Source of the DNA: Turritopsis dohrnii
Taxonomy: Eukaryota; Cnidaria; Hydrozoa; Anthoathecata; Oceaniidae
Assembly: GCA_027922465.2 (NCBI GenBank)
Contig: BQMF02000044.1
Coordinates: forward strand, 744,001-808,000
Direction of reading: 5' to 3'
DNA: 64,000 bases
Positions 55,297-64,000 of the stretch are shown here, in pieces (position 1 is the first letter of the stretch; each line of letters opens with the position of its first letter). The position numbers and the translations under genes were made by a program. The notes beneath the pieces are model-generated. The model had not been told where the DNA came from and ran no database searches. It saw only the letters and a program-made list of their open reading frames with translations.

Positions 55297-56215
55297 ATAT
55301 TCTTTAGTAGATAGTATTCATGAAATTGAAGTTAGTCACCGTTTTTTCCTTAAGGAACATGATATCAAGCAAAAACTGATGGAAGCTATAGATAAGAATA
55401 ATATCACTGAAGCTCTGTACGCCACCGCCGCCACCACCATCCTCTGAAGTTCTATGGCAAAATTCATTTATGTCACAGTAAAACTTACCTTTCTTTTAAT
55501 ATTTTTAGCTAATGTCTGTTTGGAAAAATAAGTCTGAAACCAATTCAAAACCCTTAACAAAGTGAAGGCTGATCAAATGTCCCGTTCCAGACTGCAATGA
55601 GTAAGTAGTTTCACACTCAGCATGAAGTCTCCACCTCCACTTATATTGAGTATTGAGTTACCAATATCATCATTTTGAAATCTTTTATTCTGGCATTACA
55701 ATAAAATTTACTATACAAAGCCTGGATTAAACTTCGTTAATTTTTTCGTGATTTTGAATTACTAAATTGCCAAATACCCAAAACAGTTCAAAATAATCTG
55801 CTAAATATCTGTCAATATTCGTACAACTGATCTTATTGCATAAAATCTCGATCGATTTAGTTCAGATCATTACATTCCAACCACCTAGATACAACTGGAT
55901 CCCACTCGCTCCTTTTCTTTCTGCGTTAATCATAGACATGAATTGATCTTAGAAATAATATTTGTTTGTTTCTTTTATTTGTTGTAAAGTTTGCTATCAA
56001 ATAAAATCCAGCAAATGACAGATTAATATTAATAACGATGAGTGATAATACCGCTATTGAAGACTTTTAACTTTTTGACTGATGGTATCAATTATGAACT
56101 TATTCCCATGCTCTCATGACCTTCTACTTTGAGTTTGTTGGTATATAGAACACGTCCGCAAGTTTTTCGTTACCCGTACACATTCATTTTTTTTTCATCA
56201 TAGCGCAGTCACATA
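55297..56215. other. Non-coding stretch
   Basis: I see no gene, array or terminal repeat pair. A short CCGCCGCCACCACCATC run lies near 55424. Confidence 0.5.
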
Positions 56216-56219
56216 CTTG

Positions 56220-57400
56220 GCTCGTCATTTAACGTCACGAAAGCAAGGTTGGGACGTTGAAAATCCTAACCGTGCTATGCAAGAATTTGGTCTACGAAAA
56301 CCAGGAAAACCGATGCCAAGCGACTGTAGGAAGACGACGTTTAGGATTTCCCCTAAATGCATCAGCTGCCAAACTAGAAGGCCAAAGTATGTCGCCCTGC
56401 TGTCACTGGCGAGAATCAGTCTAACTATAGCGCCTCTAGTGAAAGTGTTCTTCCGAAGAAGAGCAAATACGATCACTATTTGGAGAAGAAATAGTCAGCG
56501 GAACAGACGAATTTTTACAAGACTGTTCTGATGGCGATGATGAGGAGTGGTTGTCGGGACAGTATGCACGCCTCAGTAATACTGATAAGGCGATTGATGA
56601 TCGCCGTGATCAAGTGATGACATGACTTTTGAAGAAAAACAGATGGATAGCGAAAACATTGAGAGTGGAGAGCAAGAAGAAGTAGATTACGAAAACATGG
56701 AAAATCAGTTTTATGTATCTTCTGTTCGAGAATATAGTCTTCTTCAAGATTTTGAGAAATGGATTTGTACGAGAGATGACGAGTAGAAAGATGCAAGACA
56801 GACCACAAAGCACAGAAGTGTGTTACAAGGAATATTTCGCTTTAATGATGCCAAATTGGATTTCCGGAATTCAATAAGCCGCAAATTTTTAAATATTATT
56901 TGTACTCGGAAGGAAAGCACGAAAATGGAACTCTTAAAACCTAAATTGGTTCAGTGCAACATTTTCATCGATTTCTGTTAGTGAATGAAAAAACGGACTT
57001 CGACTTGACGACCGTTAAAAAGTTAAAAAGTTAAAAGGTTATGAAGGTTATAAAAGGGGATTGAGAAGAGGATGCACGAGAAAACCTACAGGATTTTCAT
57101 AAGTTCCCTCTGCAAGATCCTCGAAAAAATTAGACGACAGTGATCATACTACTAAGGACGCACTGTCTCAACTAAAATCACACGCGTTTACCAATGCCTC
57201 GATCAATAGAACTGGATTTTGTTAGATAAGGGATTAGTTGTCTTGTCGTAGATAATGCTTCTCGTCCTGGAGCAATTGCAAACATTACTTTGCAGGAAAT
57301 ATCAAAGCCCAACGCCAGAGTGATGATTAAGTTTTTAGAGTCGCTGAATATAAGGCAAAATACAAAGGTCCGGCTCATATATCCTTCACCAATGATTTGT
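56220..57400 (+). pseudogene. Decayed tyrosine-recombinase-like gene
   Basis: Plus-strand fragments in changing frames read like one gene. They include VMTFEEKQMDSENIESGEQE with an acidic stretch, then LLQDFEKWICTRDDE, then a Lys/Arg-rich part with GYEGYKRGLRRGCTRKPTGF. From about 57247 comes VVDNASRPGAIANITLQE followed by RVMIKFLESLNIRQ. The NASRPGAIANITLQE piece resembles the stretch around the first catalytic arginine of eukaryotic tyrosine recombinases of the Crypton type. No other catalytic block is visible and there are many stops. The assignment is tentative; nothing here can be functional. Confidence 0.35.
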
Positions 57401-58502
57401 ATCATAGTGCATGTAATAATAATAATAGTAATAATACATACTGCATGTAAGAAACAAACTCCCATGTATTGGCTGCAAAGAAGATTCACATGTTTTTGTT
57501 AGCTAGACTGGATCCGAATTGGTTGGAAACCTTGTTTCTAGTCAATGATCCATGCAGAGGATTCAGATTTGAAGTACGACAATCGACAGTATGGAGTGTT
57601 TTGAAGGCATTCGAGGCGATGCTGCGAAGTCCAAAAAGATGTTCTTTTTTGAATAAAAATATATGTTCTTTGCAGATTTCAAACCAATTTAGTAATAAAT
57701 TTTTGATTTCGATCAAGTATATCATGATTGTTACTAAACCTGTATTCCTCTGAAGATTACGTAAGGATTGTCTGTGCATGACTTTCTGCACTATGAATTA
57801 GCCAAAAACTGTAAATATTGCCTTCTATGAAAAGGTGTGTAAACATCACTGTATTTTCACTGTAAATCATCCATCCAAACGTTTTAACAAGGCTTATACA
57901 TCTGTAGATGAATTCCCTCAACCGGAAAATCACTTGAACTTGGTTTGGGTGATCAGATAGATCCCCATCATACAAAGTTCATGCTTATAAAACAAACTTC
58001 AAGTGAAAGGTGTCTTCCTGTGATTTGTGTTCTATCTTGAGACGTCCATTTGTTTTTTTAAAGTGTTACCCACAACTTGGTGTTTATCTGTTTGATTAGA
58101 AAAAGCGTACTAATAAAGTATGATAGTGGTACTTCAAAAAATTTATGTTATCAATTTAAGGAGTCAATAGGCGTTTTCCAAGTTTCTAATTTAACACTGT
58201 TTTTGGCCAAATCAATATTCCTTGTCATCCTTTAAGTATGCAAGAAGTGTCTATTATCTATACTCAAACTCAGTTCCAAATTTTGCCGGAGATAATTCTC
58301 ACAAGACCTCTACTTAAGATGACTACCTACTACTTGTATTTACACTTTACGAAAGCAAGACCTAAAGGGTTTCTAGAGCTATGTATTTTCACATACCCCT
58401 GGTCAATGCGAGACTTCATTTACATCACAGCAATTACTCCAACCAGCTCAATAAATATGTTGCGATAATGTGTCAAATACCGACTGACATAAGGACAAAT
58501 TA
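57401..58502. other. Non-coding stretch
   Basis: It contains an ATAATAATAATAGTAATAAT tract near 57414 and several short frames without domains (for example 57469-57753). It may be the eroded downstream part of the preceding remnant. Confidence 0.4.
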
Positions 58503-59626
58503 AACCCAGCAGGCATTTCAACGTTGTATCAACGTTGGTTGGAAGTTGCAACGTTGGACAACGTTATAACAACGTTGCGGCAACGTTGGAATTCCAACGT
58601 TGGATAAACAACATTAGAATAACGTTAAAGTAACGTTGGAATTCCAACGTTGGATAAGCGACATTAGAATAACGTTGAAGTAACGTTGGAATTCCAACAT
58701 TGGATAAGCGACATTAGAATAACGTTGAAGTAAAGTTGGAATTTTAACGTTGGATAAATGACATTAGAATAACGTTGAAGTAATGTCGGTTTTCTGATGT
58801 TGATCAAACAACGTTAGATCAATGTTCGTTTTAGTCATGGTCGAATACTTGTGTCTTTTTACTCCCTGAAAGACTTTCGAGAGGGTAGAGATTTCGTGTC
58901 TAGAGTAGAAGAGGGCAAGGCAAGCTGATCTCTTTTTGAAAAAAACATTTCCTGTTTTTATCATATATTTTCATTGTCTATATTTCTATAAGGACATATT
59001 TTTTGCTTGTACATCTATCCCTTAACTTTCTATATCTTTACATTTTGTTTTTATGGTTGTTGATGTACTTTTCGATATGCGCGCGTTTTTCTGGTTGTTT
59101 TCCCGCCAAATCATGAAATAATCCAATGAAATTGAATTGCACACGCACTTCAGAAAGATTCACCAAGCAGCAAGGCCATGAATGTGTGGTATGTATCTTT
59201 TGTAAATTTTGTTTCAAATTAAAAATTGATGTTGAATATGCTAGGAGAGCTATTGTTGTCGGTGTTTAGCAGGTTGCTGTGTTTCATTATAAAAGAAAAC
59301 ACAAAACAAAAACATAAAGTATATGTTTTCCATATCGATGAATTCTAGTTAATTATAATTAATTACGTTTTGTTGGTGGTATCTGATTACAAACATTTGA
59401 CATTTTAGAGAATTTTTGAAATTTGAATTTGCTTGCACTAAGATTCTTATACACTTAAGAATGTTTTTCAGAAAAGTATCAAAGAAACTGGAAATATACC
59501 TTGAAATTGCTGTAATTTTGAGAAGAATAGACCTGAAGTAGAGAAACGTTTACAAAAAGAAAATTCCACTACAGTAATTTTTGTGTTTTAGTTGTCGTCA
59601 CTGTGCATATTTTAGATCAAATGTTT

Positions 59627-59905
59627 AACAGGATTCATAAAAATATGCAACTATTTCCCTATAAAGTTGTGAAATTTTATTATTGCGTGTACATTGGATA
59701 ACCATAAGAAAAATATATCATTTTAAATAATTACATTGTATAACTATCATCAATCTGATACTCAGGTAGATTTTGTCCTTAAAGCAGGAGAGAATTGAGT
59801 TTAACACCACAAAAGAACTTTTTTGTACCTATTATAAATTGAAGATTTCATGGTCAAATTATAAGATTTCCCTTACAATTTTTGAGACCGAAATGCGACT
59901 TATAT
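59627..59905 (+). repeat. Dispersed repeat P, copy 3
   Basis: It matches the first half of copies 1 and 2: AACAGGATTCATAAAAATATG, then a tract of CCATAAGAAAAATATATCAT and ACCACAAAAGAACTT. It lies inside the 2.5-kb AACGTT element, so repeat P may be part of that element family or an older insertion into it. Confidence 0.65.
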
Positions 59906-60141
59906 TTCATATTATACAACTGAGTATTTTTTTTGCGCAACACAACAACTACAGTCACTTTTAATCGAAATTTTTCGATCGAAAATTTTAGAGGAGAACA
60001 ATTTCTGCTACAAATATTTCGATTATAGAATTCTACATAAAAACTTAAACTTACTTAGCTGGTTTTCATATTCAATGGGAGATTAACAATACAGCAGTTA
60101 GTTCGAAAGCAACCACAAGTAGAAACCGTCTGCTATAAATA

Positions 60142-60186
60142 TTTTTTCTAAATTGTTCGAAATCTTGTCGAACAATTTAGAAAAAA
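60142..60186. repeat. Perfect 19-bp hairpin
   Basis: TTTTTTCTAAATTGTTCGA and TCGAACAATTTAGAAAAAA are exact complements separated by the 7-base loop AATCTTG. Confidence 0.95.
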
Positions 60187-60322
60187 GTGGGCAAAAACGA
60201 AAGGCGGTCAAAAAAGAATCCTTTGAAGAAACTAATTTATATGATGCAATTACAAGTGAGATTCATTAACTTGATTTAAAGTATAAGAGAAGGTTAAAAT
60301 AATTATCGATCTGAATGACCAT

Positions 60323-60559
60323 ATGAATTGGACTGCATCACTTAAAAGTACTTTTATTTTAGCCGCTGTAATGGATACTTTCAAGAAAGTTACCAAAGCA
60401 AAGGTTCATCTTGTGATTATGGACCAGCTGAAATATGCACCAGACTGCATGGACGGTGGAGGCCGAAAGACACGGGAATCCATCTCAGATAAGGCTGCAA
60501 ATGATGAAGGAGACGACGCGGGAAATGACATCGACGACGACGACTTACAACATGATTAA
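60323..60559 (+). CDS. Small acidic hypothetical ORF
   Basis: A 78-codon frame from ATG to TAA inside the AACGTT element. The first half is mixed (AAVMDTFKKVTKAKVHLVIM), the last third strongly acidic (NDEGDDAGNDIDDDDL). No domain is recognised. It may be the 3' end of a degraded element gene or a chance ORF. Confidence 0.2.
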   Translation: MNWTASLKSTFILAAVMDTFKKVTKAKVHLVIMDQLKYAPDCMDGGGRKTRESISDKAANDEGDDAGNDIDDDDLQHD

Positions 60560-61190
60560 ATTTTATCTATTTATTTAAGTAGTTATTGTATGATGTGGAA
60601 AGATATTAATTAAGTATTATTGTGAATATGTTCTTATAATAAGACAAAAGAATTTCAGCGTGACAATAAGATTGTTTTGTGTGTCGGTTAGTTCCTTGGG
60701 TTAGCCGCTATCCACTTTGTTAAAGATGAAAATCTGTGTCAATAACAACATTAAATTACGAATCATCTACTCAGCTACCAGTTCAGACAATAAAGTGAAA
60801 CGAAGCTATTTTTATCTGAATTTTAGCATTTATCAACGTTGAAACAACGTTATTCGACGTTGTTTCAACGTTGCTATAACGTTGTAATCTGACGTGGTTT
60901 CAACGTTGAAAATCTGACGTCGGATTTTGTTTCATTTTCAACTTTGAATCAACGTTTGTTCAACGTTGGACATCAACTTCAACACAACGTTGATACAACG
61001 TTGAAATGCCTGCTGGGAAGGTTAATGCTTTTAAAAGAGGGCATAAAATTTATAGTGTTCATATTATACTTGACCGATGTTAATTAAACGTACAAATAAA
61101 CAAATTCCGGCATAATTTAGGTTAGTCCGGATAATATTCCTTCTGTTATGATTTTACCCATGATACATGGGATAGTTGCACAAACAACTA

Positions 61191-61293
61191 TCCTGCAAAC
61201 ACAAAAACGTCTTCAAGACGTCTTTCAAGATACCAAAAGATACCAAAAGGACATCTTGAAAGACGTCTTGAAGACGTTTTTGTGTTTACTGGG
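61191..61293. mobile_element. 103-bp miniature of the GACGTC family
   Basis: TCCTGCAAACACAAAAACGT and the inverted ACGTTTTTGTGTTTACTGGG enclose almost only paired arms: CTTCAAGACGTCTTTCAAGA is mirrored by TCTTGAAAGACGTCTTGAAG. TA flanks both ends. This is the smallest member of the group: two arms and about a 15-base loop. Confidence 0.9.
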
Positions 61294-62082
61294 TAGCTTT
61301 CTCAGAGAATAAGGATGAATCGTACATCAACCTAACACTCTGTTTCATAGATCTTTCTAGTAAGCATCGTTGTCTCTAGAATTAGCCCTAATGTGGCGTT
61401 ACGTTTTAGAGAATTTTCGAACTCATAATCAAAATCAATTAAACGTGCCAATATAGACATGACGGGATACACCCTGGGTATGTTTGTCAGTCGGTTCTAT
61501 TCTCAAAATATAAAGTACACAGAGACAGTTAGATGCCAAAATCGCGACATTTTGCACCCTATTGTTGCACTACACCGTGTTACACTAACCTCGATTCCAA
61601 GTTCAAGAAGGTGACCAACTTGGATATTTTTATTTCTAGGCCTTTCTAAAGGGTTGAGGAACATTTCAAAAACAAGTTTTGATCTTGCTTGTGTTATGTT
61701 TTTCATTTAGAAGAACATAAATGAATCGCTTGAAAAATGGTAAAAAGTGATCGATCGTTGGAGCATGTTATGGTATGGTGATATACATCCCCGTGAAGAT
61801 TTTTGAAAGTCTGAAATTTTGCAAAAAAAAATTTTTGACTATACCCGATTGGGGGAACTTTGGGGAACTATGTTTGAAAGAGGGGGAATGTCAGCAGAAA
61901 TTAGGGGAAATTAAAAAAATTAGGCCAGAAAGGTATGGAGATCGGGGAAACGGATTTGCCCTAATGGTGCGCGCAATAGGCGACATCTGATATATGATTT
62001 GGTGGTAGTGGTCAAACCACTATTGTTTATCATCTTGGTGGGTGTGGTACGTTAGGGCACAGTTCAAATACTATTGCGTTTA

Positions 62083-62083
<1 letters not shown>
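61294..62083. other. Non-coding stretch
   Basis: No supported gene is present. Open frames at 61503-61706 (minus) and 61775-61990 have no domain. Confidence 0.5.
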
Positions 62084-62113
<30 letters not shown>

Positions 62114-62157
62114 CCAAGGGTATTTTAATACGGTATTGGCTATCGCTGCTACCGTAA
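62084..62157 (-). mobile_element. 820-bp dispersed repeat, copy D, end only
   Basis: A (GTA)n tract followed by TTTTAATACGGTATTGGCTA and CGCTGCTACCGTAA is the complement of the left end of copies A and B. The remainder of the repeat is absent. Confidence 0.85.
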
Positions 62158-62291
62158 TAAAGTATGTATACTTTGGGGAAGACATATAAGGAAATAAACA
62201 AATAACTATCAAAGTGAATCAAAAACCATCATATCATTGTTATCTACAAAAACAAAACATCAGTGACCGTGACATAATTTATTGATGTTGA

Positions 62292-62600
62292 TATCGTTCT
62301 TTTTCTGTTTTCCGTGCGTCCTTTCAAAATCTTTTAAAAAATATTTAGGACAACTGTGAACTAAAACAATTTATTTCCATCATTTAGCGTTTTATCTCTT
62401 GAACTCTTGAGCTTTCAACTTAAAGCTAGCAGAAAGCAAACACTGTCTACTACCCAATTGTACTGACTGAAAAAAATAACGTACTACTTCACTGAAGACT
62501 AGCCTTTATTCATAACTACGTTGGAGAGGGCAAAGTTCAATACTGAACTGCGGCCTTAAAAATGAACGGAGAAGAAGAAAAAGAAGATGAAGAAGAAGAA
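62292..62600 (+). repeat. Dispersed repeat E, copy 2
   Basis: Direct relative of 18937-19230, with the same order of words from GAACTAAAA to ATGAACGGAGAAGA. The position matching the TATA box of copy 1 reads CTTAAAAAT here, so the box is not conserved. Confidence 0.65.
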
Positions 62601-63020
62601 AGAAAGCAGTCGATTATAAAGAGTCATCAAGGATCGGCAAAAATAAGTGGTGTTTTTGTGTAGCCAACGTAGGGCATGCATACCCATGCTGAAAACTTCT
62701 GTTGCCGTGAAAATAATGCAGTTCCTGTTAAGTTCTTTGAAGGCAGATATAATCAGCTATAAAATACTGATTACATGTACTTTCATCATTTATTTCATTT
62801 TATAAACAAAATTCAGTTTCGGGCCTGTTTGGATGTGTGTCATCACTTACCTTGAAAAAAACACTGTCTAATTCTTCAAAGTGACTTGACTAGGCTCTTA
62901 AAATTTGGCTTAATCTACTGTATATTAATCTATTGTAACGATTAATCGCATTTTTGATAGAATTTGAAGCCAAAAAATTCCGTCCGCTAAGTATATTAGA
63001 TGTTCTGTCCGCCATTCAAC

Positions 63021-63222
63021 AGACATTTTCGGAAATTACGTCACGGCAGATCTTGCCTCGTTTCTAAGGTTTTTAATTGCTTAAGTAATTAAGAATCATA
63101 AAAAAAGTTCGTGTAAGGTTTCCTCTCGGGTATCATTTCTTTTCAAAAACAACACAAATGCCACTATTATTTGGGTTGAAAGCGAGGCAAGATCAGCTTT
63201 GACGTATTTTCCGAAAAGGTCT
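63021..63222. mobile_element. 202-bp MITE, AGACNTTTTCGG ends
   Basis: AGACATTTTCGGAAATTACG and GATCTTGCCTCG at the left pair with CGAGGCAAGATC and CGTATTTTCCGAAAAGGTCT at the right. The terminal word resembles the MITE at 6525-6759, suggesting the same transposase source. Confidence 0.8.
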
Positions 63223-63364
63223 ATAGTGTTATTATGTTAACTTGATAGAACCGGACATTGTCAAACTAAAAGGACTTGAACTACTGTTCCAAATACAGTA
63301 TATACTCTAGCAATAAACCTATATTTTCCTTTCCCTGTTTCGATAGAATCAAGTATGAAAACAC

Positions 63365-63544
63365 TAACTGGCGATTCGCCACTTAGTGTTCTTAACTGGC
63401 GATTCGCCACTTAGCGTTTTTGATAACTGGCGATTCGCCACTTAGTGTTCTTAACTGGCGAATCGCCACTTAGTGTTTTTGATAACTGGCGAATCGCCAC
63501 TTTGTGTTTTTGGCCAGTTACTAAGTGGCGATTCGCCACTTAAA
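63365..63544. repeat. Palindromic minisatellite TGGCGATTCGCCA
   Basis: Six copies of the near-palindrome TGGCGATTCGCCA (or its complement TGGCGAATCGCCA) at about 30-bp spacing, joined by CTTAGTGTTCTTAAC or CTTAGTGTTTTTGATAAC. The last copy is preceded by TTACTAAG and closes with CACTTA, so the array has inverted outer edges. Confidence 0.9.
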
Positions 63545-63766
63545 AGAAAAATAATCAGAGTAAGTGCGGCTATGGATAAATTAAACGAAAAGCTGGCAAG
63601 TGCGGCACTGTCTAGAGGAAAAAATGGCGGACAGCAACATGGATGAAGAAGATGATAATTTCGAAAGCATGAGTATTTCTTTGTTGTTTAAAAGTGAAAT
63701 TAGTAAATAATCTTGTCAGGTAAAATACACGTTTTCTCCAATTCCTTATCCTTGTATGTATATGCA

Positions 63767-63795
63767 CTGACGATGATTTTGTAATCGAAACGCTT
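63767..63795 (+). other. Hammerhead-like core, CTGACGA...GAAAC
   Basis: CTGACGA is followed by the stem GATT-TTGT-AATC and then GAAAC, the conserved order of hammerhead core I, stem II and core II. Flanking stems I and III cannot be assigned with confidence. The downstream GCTTCTGCTTTATTTTAATA resembles the right arm of the hairpin at 11907. Confidence 0.35.
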
Positions 63796-63889
63796 CTGCT
63801 TTATTTTAATAATAAAAATGTCTCTTGACTTTTATTTTTGATACCACATCAATCAATATATTTGGCTACATTTATTAACTTCATTATAG

Positions 63890-63893
<4 letters not shown>

Positions 63894-63948
<55 letters not shown>
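63894..63948. repeat. (AT)n microsatellite
   Basis: An almost uninterrupted run of about 27 AT dinucleotides near the window end. Confidence 0.95.
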
Positions 63949-63954
<6 letters not shown>

Positions 63955-64000
63955 AGTATTATAAGTATTATATAAGTATTATTGGAAGGTCAAAAATCGT

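Larger units (their letters stand above)
58505..61017. mobile_element. 2.5-kb CCCAGCAGGC/AACGTT element
   Basis: The ends CCCAGCAGGCATTTCAACGT and the inverted ACGTTGAAATGCCTGCTGGG extend for at least 33 bp. AA lies at both borders (58503-58504 and 61018-61019), a 2-bp target duplication. Both ends carry AACGTT arrays (58520-58800 and 60830-61000), including four ~60-bp direct units at the left built on GGAATTCCAACGTTGGATAA. The interior holds part of repeat P, a perfect hairpin and a small acidic ORF, but no transposase. Confidence 0.9.

Noticed and set aside
57469..57753. 94-codon ORF after the recombinase-like remnant
   Set aside because: No known motif and only partial continuity with the fragments upstream; not enough for a gene call.

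Overview
The window is animal nuclear DNA: AT-rich, with spliced genes that have short GT-AG introns, almost no single-copy coding sequence, and many eukaryotic transposable elements. The element types (a CR1/L2-like LINE with a PHD finger and a 2A-like motif, a two-gene PIF/Harbinger element, a Mutator-like transposase, RecQ-like, DUF4806 and 'HEEADTR...DTDV...FTGCDYT' proteins) suggest an aquatic invertebrate, perhaps a cnidarian. The species cannot be fixed from the sequence. I see no ordinary host gene that I can name.

Layout. 1-4423 is one copy of a segmental duplication whose second copy lies 29.6 kb downstream (29611-36427). 4.4-10.4 kb is mostly non-coding with a TTAA-flanked MITE, two copies of an 820-bp repeat and a nested MITE. 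10.8-13.7 kb is an element with 86-bp inverted ends and a 7-bp target duplication, carrying a decayed RecQ-like helicase. A Tc1/mariner remnant follows at 14.2-14.9 kb. 17.4-19.2 kb holds dispersed repeats and a hairpin. 20.1-22.2 kb is a CACTG-ended element full of palindromic GGAGTCA/TGACTCC repeats, abutting a 620-bp MITE. 23.3-26.2 kb is a PIF/Harbinger element with transposase and Myb-like genes. 26.6-29.5 kb is locally duplicated non-coding DNA. Duplication copy 2 carries several extra insertions, including an internally deleted Mutator-like element. 36.7-40.0 kb is a LINE in reverse orientation.

41.3-47.6 kb is a 6.3-kb element with CCCACC... ends, GACGTC arrays and a spliced DUF4806 gene. 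It split an older repeat and made a 2-bp GA target duplication. 48.2-53.1 kb is a second gene-bearing element with long inverted ends and an unnamed DTDV-type protein gene. That gene is itself interrupted by a 766-bp CCCAGCGGGC...GACGTC element. 56.2-57.4 kb has a decayed, possibly tyrosine-recombinase gene. 58.5-61.0 kb is a CCCAGCAGGC...AACGTT element, followed by a 103-bp miniature relative at 61.2 kb. The end of the window has MITEs, a palindromic minisatellite and an (AT)n tract.

The unifying theme is one type of DNA transposon, seen at five places (20.1, 41.3, 50.9, 58.5 and 61.2 kb). Each has short CCC- or CACTG- ends, a 2-bp target duplication, and long subterminal arrays of one palindromic word (TGACTCC, GACGTC or AACGTT). 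That architecture recalls CACTA/EnSpm elements. The only gene in the largest one encodes a DUF4806 protein and no transposase is visible, so the DUF4806 protein may be an accessory factor that binds the arrays. This is inference.
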